A stretch of DNA of 64,000 nucleotides from Akkermansiaceae bacterium UBA1315 (GTDB lineage Bacteria > Verrucomicrobiota > Verrucomicrobiia > Verrucomicrobiales > Akkermansiaceae): contig DBTN01000012.1 in the NCBI GenBank assembly GCA_002307065.1, positions 4,139 through 68,138 on the forward strand, read 5' to 3'. Below, piece after piece: positions 60,073 to 64,000 of this stretch; position 1 is the first letter of the stretch, and each line of letters starts with the position of its first letter. The position numbers were made by a program, and so were the translations under genes. Below the pieces are notes generated by a model. It was not told the DNA's origin. It ran no database searches and worked only from the letters and a program-made list of their open reading frames with translations.

Positions 60073-61197
60073 ATGAAATCCATTCGCGTCTCTGTCCTCC
60101 TGATCCTTGCAGCCTTGGTCGGTGCACTGGCATGGTATTACTTCGGAAATGAACCGTCAGTCGAAAAGGTCGCTGTTCCGAAAGGGATACCGGTGGTGGT
60201 CGATCAAGTGGAGGCGCGCGACGTTCCGATCTGGTTGACCGGTTTGGGAACCGTGCAGGCGTATAACACGGTCACCGTGCGTCCTCGTGTGAGCGGATCG
60301 TTGGACGAGGTGAAATTCGACGAAGGCCAGCAAGTGAACGCCGGCGATGTTTTGGCGCAGATCGACCCTCGGGTTTATCTTTCCGTTTTGGAGCAGGCGC
60401 GGGCCAAGGCGAAGGAGAATGCGGCGCTGTTGGCTAATTCCAAACGCGAACTCAAACGGATACGCATCCTCGTCAAAAGCAACGCGGAGAGCCAGCGGTT
60501 GCTGGATCAAGCAGAGGCCACGGTGGCGCAGTACGAGGCATTAGCGATGGCCGATGAGGTTGCGATTCGCGCGGCCCAGTTGGATGTGGATTTCACGACC
60601 GTCCGCTCACCGATTACGGGCCGGACCGGGGTGCGTCTGGTGGACGCGGGAAACTTGGTGACGGCCAATCAGTCGACCGGTTTGGTGGTGGTGACGCAGC
60701 TTCGCCCGTTGTCCGTCATTCTAACGCTGCCGCAAAAAGATCTGCCCGCTCTCCAGAAACGGATGGGTTCCGATCCGACGCCGCTGAAAGTTCAAACCGT
60801 GGATGATTCGGGAAAGGTGGTTGCGGAAGGCGAATTGCAGTTGATCGACAATCAGATCGACACGGCAACCGGGACGATTCGATTGAAGGCGACGTTTCCA
60901 AACAAAGATTTTGCGCTTTGGCCGGGCCAATTCGTTTCCGCCCGTGTCCTGGCGGAAACCCGTTCGAGCTCGCTCGTGGTGCCGACCCAGGTGATCCAAA
61001 CCGGTCTGGATGGAATGTTCGCTTACGTGGTGAAACCCGACCAAACGGTGGAACCGCGATTGGTGAAACCGGGTGCGCGCATCGAGGATTTCACGGTGAT
61101 TGAGGAAGGACTGAAGGCAGGAGAAACGGTCGTGGTCGACGGTCAAAGCAAGCTGAAGCCGGGGGCGAAGATCGTCGCGGAAGAAAAGACACCATGA
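60073..61197 (+). CDS. RND efflux periplasmic adaptor (AcrA/MdtA type)
   Basis: The 374-residue protein starts MKSIRVSVLLILAALVGALA with a signal/anchor helix and has lipoyl half GLGTVQAYNTVTVRPRVSGS, hairpin around ALLANSKRELKRIRILVKSN, second half VDFTTVRSPITGRTGVRLVD and barrel (GELQLIDNQIDTATGTIRLK), the MdtA-like order. It joins the RND pump to an outer-membrane channel. A C6 run lies 16 nt before the ATG. The stop overlaps the pump start (ATGA). No tolC-type gene is seen within the window. Confidence 0.92.
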   Translation: MKSIRVSVLLILAALVGALAWYYFGNEPSVEKVAVPKGIPVVVDQVEARDVPIWLTGLGTVQAYNTVTVRPRVSGSLDEVKFDEGQQVNAGDVLAQIDPRVYLSVLEQARAKAKENAALLANSKRELKRIRILVKSNAESQRLLDQAEATVAQYEALAMADEVAIRAAQLDVDFTTVRSPITGRTGVRLVDAGNLVTANQSTGLVVVTQLRPLSVILTLPQKDLPALQKRMGSDPTPLKVQTVDDSGKVVAEGELQLIDNQIDTATGTIRLKATFPNKDFALWPGQFVSARVLAETRSSSLVVPTQVIQTGLDGMFAYVVKPDQTVEPRLVKPGARIEDFTVIEEGLKAGETVVVDGQSKLKPGAKIVAEEKTP

Positions 61198-64000
61198 GCC
61201 TTTCCACACCATTTATCCGGCGCCCGATCGCGACGGCGCTGATGACCATCGGGATTTTCCTGGTCGGGCTGATCGCGTTTCCGTCACTACCGGTGGCGCC
61301 TTTGCCGCAGATCGAGTTTCCTACGATTCAAGTTTCTGCGAGTTTGCCGGGAGCGAGTCCGGAAACGATGGCATCGTCGGTGGCGACACCGCTCGAGAAT
61401 AAGCTCGCGCTGATTCCGGGGATTTCTCAGATGACGTCTTCGAGCGGTTTGGGGGCAGCGTCGATCACGATCCAGTTTGGCCTTGATACCGATATTGATG
61501 CTGCGGCGCAGGAAGTTCAGTCCGCGATCAATGCGGCGGCCGGTCAATTGCCGACCGAATTACCCAGTCCGCCGAGCTACCGGAAAGTCAATCCTGCGGA
61601 CTCACCGATCATGTTGTTGAGCGTTCTGTCGGACGTGCTGCCGCTCACCGAAGTGAGTGATTATGCAACGAATGTGGTCGCCCAACAAATTTCCCAGCTC
61701 AGCGGGGTGGCGCAAGTCAGCGTCATGGGTGAACAAAAACCGGCAATCCGGGTGCAGATCGACCCCGGAAAACTCGCCTCGCTCGGTCTCAGTTTGGACG
61801 ACGTGCGTGGCGTGATCGCGTCCTCGACGGTCAATTCGCCTAAAGGGAGTCTGAGTGGGGAGCACCAAAGTCTGGCGATTTATGCAAACGATCAGCTTTT
61901 GGATGCGGAACCCTACAACGATGTGATCCTCGCTTATCGAAATGGCGCGCCGATCCGGGTGCGCGACGTCGGGCGGGCGGTCAAAGGACCGGAAGACGCG
62001 AAATCCGCGGCGTGGGTGAACAATCAGCGGGGCGTCGGCGTGATCATCCGAAAGCAAGCCGACGCGAACGTGATCGAGACAGTCGAGGGAATCCGCAATC
62101 TGATGGGCGAACTGCAAGCGGCGATTCCACCGGCGATGAAAATCGAGGTTTTGAGCGACCGGATGCGGACGATCCGGGCATCGATCGCGGAGGTCGAGCT
62201 GCATTTGACGCTGACGATGGTGTTGGTGACCGGAGTTGTTTTCCTTTTCCTGCGCGACCTTCGGGCGACGTTGATCGCGAGTGCCGTGGTGCCGATTTCG
62301 ATCGTGGCGACGTTCGCGATCATGCATTTTCTAGGCTACAGCCTGAACAACCTTTCGCTGATGGCGCTGACGATCTCGGTTGGATTTGTGATCGATGACG
62401 CGATCGTGATGTTAGAAAATATCTACCGCTACATTGAGGAAGGGATGAAGCCCATGGAGGCGGCCTTGAAGGGAGCGAGCCAGATTGGGTTTACGATTTT
62501 ATCGATCAGTCTTTCGTTGGTCGCGGTCTTTATTCCGGTGTTGCTGATGGAAGGGATTGTTGGGCGTCTGTTCCGGGAGTTCGCGGTAACGGTGACCGCG
62601 GCGGTGCTGGTTTCCGGGTTCGTTTCGCTGACGTTCGTGCCGATGATGTGTTCGCGGTTTTTGCGTCATCATCAGCCGCCACCAGAATCGACCCTGCGCG
62701 GGAAACTGGACGGGGGGCTGGAGCGGTTTTTTGTAAGGATCGAGTCCGGTTACGAAACGGTGCTGGCGTTCGTGTTGCGTCATCAGCGGATGACATTGAT
62801 TTCCCTGTTGGTGACGTTTGCGGCGACCGGTTTGGTATTTGTTAAAATGCCGAAAGGCTTTTTCCCTCAACAGGATACCGGATTTCTCAACGCGACGGCT
62901 GAGGCTGGAGCGGACATTTCATTTGATGCGATGTCTCAGAAAATGCAGGAGATCGGTGCGATCATCCAGGCGGATCCGGGAATCATGGCGTTCCAATACA
63001 ATCTCAGCGCCGGTCGTGGGACTTCGAGTCTGAATAACGGCAGATATTGGATCACGCTAAAGGAGCGCGAAGAGCGTGACTCGGTGGGAGTCATCATCAA
63101 CCGGTTGCGCCAGAAGACTGCGCACGTCCCAGGGATCACGATGTTTTTCCAAGCGCAGCAGGATCTAAACGTCGGTGGAATGATTTCGAAAACTCAGTTT
63201 CAATACACGTTACGGGACGTGAATGTGGACGAACTGAACTACTGGGCTCCTCGTATTTTGGAGCGAATGAAAACTCTGCCGCAGTTGCGTGATGTGACGT
63301 CTGACCAGCAATCGTCGGCCGCTGCTCTGACCGTGGAAATCGACCGCCAAGCAGCATCCCGGTTTGGAATCCGAACGGAAGATATCAATAACGTCCTCTA
63401 CAATGCGTTCGGTCAAAGACAGATCGCGCAATTTTATACCCAGGTCAGCCAGTATAAAGTCATCCTCGAAGTTCCGCCGGAAATGCAGACGGATCCGTCG
63501 ACGTTTGATCGGCTCTTTGTTCGTTCACCTTTGACCGATGGTCAGGTGCCGCTTTCTGCGCTCGTGAAGCTCGACACCCAATCGACCAAGCCGCTTTCGA
63601 TCAATCACCTCGGGCAATATCCCTCGGTGACGCTCTCCTTTAACCTCGCACCGGACGTGGCACTGGGAGACGCGGTCGTTGCAATTCAGCAAGCGGAATC
63701 GGAAATGGGCACGCCGCCAACGCTCACCGGGGCGTTCCAGGGCACCGCGCAAGCTTTCCAATCGTCCCTCAAATCGCAGCCATACTTGATTCTGGCGGCG
63801 GTGGTCGTGATCTACATCATCCTCGGCATGCTTTATGAAAGTTTCATCCATCCGTTGACGATTCTTTCCACGCTGCCCTCGGCCGGTTTGGGGGCGCTGC
63901 TGACTCTATGGATCTTCGGTCATGACATCGGGGTGATCGCGATCATCGGTATCCTGCTGCTCATTGGAATTGTGAAAAAGAATGCGATCATGATGATCGA
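61194..64000 (+). CDS. RND multidrug-type transporter permease (AcrB/MdtB family), 3' end outside window
   Basis: Translation from the ATG at 61194 is open to the window end (about 935 residues seen, of an expected ~1030). It begins MSLSTPFIRRPIATALMTIG, then FPSLPVAPLPQIEFPTIQVS, the classic RND start. Large periplasmic loops alternate with membrane helices such as LHLTLTMVLVTGVVFLFLRD and LMALTISVGFVIDDAIVMLE; the DD pair in the last is the TM4 proton-relay Asp pair. MdtB/MdtC-like pumps export drugs and bile-salt-like compounds; the substrate is not predictable. It is coupled to the upstream adaptor by a 4-bp overlap. Confidence 0.94.
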   Translation, partial: MSLSTPFIRRPIATALMTIGIFLVGLIAFPSLPVAPLPQIEFPTIQVSASLPGASPETMASSVATPLENKLALIPGISQMTSSSGLGAASITIQFGLDTDIDAAAQEVQSAINAAAGQLPTELPSPPSYRKVNPADSPIMLLSVLSDVLPLTEVSDYATNVVAQQISQLSGVAQVSVMGEQKPAIRVQIDPGKLASLGLSLDDVRGVIASSTVNSPKGSLSGEHQSLAIYANDQLLDAEPYNDVILAYRNGAPIRVRDVGRAVKGPEDAKSAAWVNNQRGVGVIIRKQADANVIETVEGIRNLMGELQAAIPPAMKIEVLSDRMRTIRASIAEVELHLTLTMVLVTGVVFLFLRDLRATLIASAVVPISIVATFAIMHFLGYSLNNLSLMALTISVGFVIDDAIVMLENIYRYIEEGMKPMEAALKGASQIGFTILSISLSLVAVFIPVLLMEGIVGRLFREFAVTVTAAVLVSGFVSLTFVPMMCSRFLRHHQPPPESTLRGKLDGGLERFFVRIESGYETVLAFVLRHQRMTLISLLVTFAATGLVFVKMPKGFFPQQDTGFLNATAEAGADISFDAMSQKMQEIGAIIQADPGIMAFQYNLSAGRGTSSLNNGRYWITLKEREERDSVGVIINRLRQKTAHVPGITMFFQAQQDLNVGGMISKTQFQYTLRDVNVDELNYWAPRILERMKTLPQLRDVTSDQQSSAAALTVEIDRQAASRFGIRTEDINNVLYNAFGQRQIAQFYTQVSQYKVILEVPPEMQTDPSTFDRLFVRSPLTDGQVPLSALVKLDTQSTKPLSINHLGQYPSVTLSFNLAPDVALGDAVVAIQQAESEMGTPPTLTGAFQGTAQAFQSSLKSQPYLILAAVVVIYIILGMLYESFIHPLTILSTLPSAGLGALLTLWIFGHDIGVIAIIGILLLIGIVKKNAIMMI

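Overview
The window reads as a stretch of a moderately GC-rich chromosome from a member of the Verrucomicrobiota, probably of the Verrucomicrobiales type. This is inferred from content, not from a database search. Pointers are a C30-type carotenoid operon without its own diapophytoene synthase, MEP-pathway dxr beside cdsA, a PEP-CTERM exported protein, many signal-peptide proteins of unknown function, intergenic repeats of a kind I associate with this phylum, and few clear Shine-Dalgarno sites. I found no prophage, insertion sequence, CRISPR array or rRNA gene.

Layout. 1-6.5 kb: 3' part of a purF-type gene, murA, prmC, a ketosynthase and a fused YkuD/SerB-like gene. 6.6-11.1 kb: a DNA-binding protein with a histone-H1-like tail, then leftward plsC, cmk, aroA, tyrA and a lipoprotein. 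11.2-14.1 kb: luxE- and luxC-like genes with an IF-1-like gene, then a 540-bp repeat-filled gap. 14.1-18.4 kb: leftward mnmE, zinc-ribbon protein, hisC and an ArsC/Spx-like gene. 18.4-23.2 kb: GreA-like protein, ubiE, small membrane proteins and a Kef-type transporter. 23.2-29.5 kb: five tightly coupled carotenoid genes. 29.6-31.2 kb: a FAD oxidoreductase abutting an MnmM-type methyltransferase. 31.2-36.2 kb: SulP transporter, redox-dead TlpA-like protein, dxr, cdsA. 36.4-44.2 kb: OmpA-like, EF-hand, dynamin-like, deacetylase, mtnP, tRNA-Arg(UCU) and small unknowns. 44.4-48.9 kb: CGTase-like GH13 enzyme convergent with malQ, then an SDR. 49.3-55.7 kb: PEP-CTERM protein, then a leftward ABC export operon flanked by two Cys-rich exported proteins. 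55.7-64 kb: unknowns, UMF1-type MFS, cardiolipin synthase, and an RND pump cut by the window end.

Functional links. The carotenoid operon (desaturase, aldehyde dehydrogenase, second desaturase/oxidase, acyltransferase, glycosyltransferase) would make an acylated, glycosylated C30 pigment, most likely starting from squalene made elsewhere; dxr supplies isoprenoid precursor. MnmE, the FAD oxidoreductase/MnmM pair and tRNA-Arg(UCU) fit one pathway for wobble-uridine modification. The GH13 enzyme and MalQ form an intracellular alpha-glucan module. PlsC, CdsA and Cls belong to phospholipid synthesis.

Window-wide signal: the palindrome ACCGGT occurs roughly 95-100 times by hand count, several-fold above base-composition expectation, and is nearly absent from the ABC export region.
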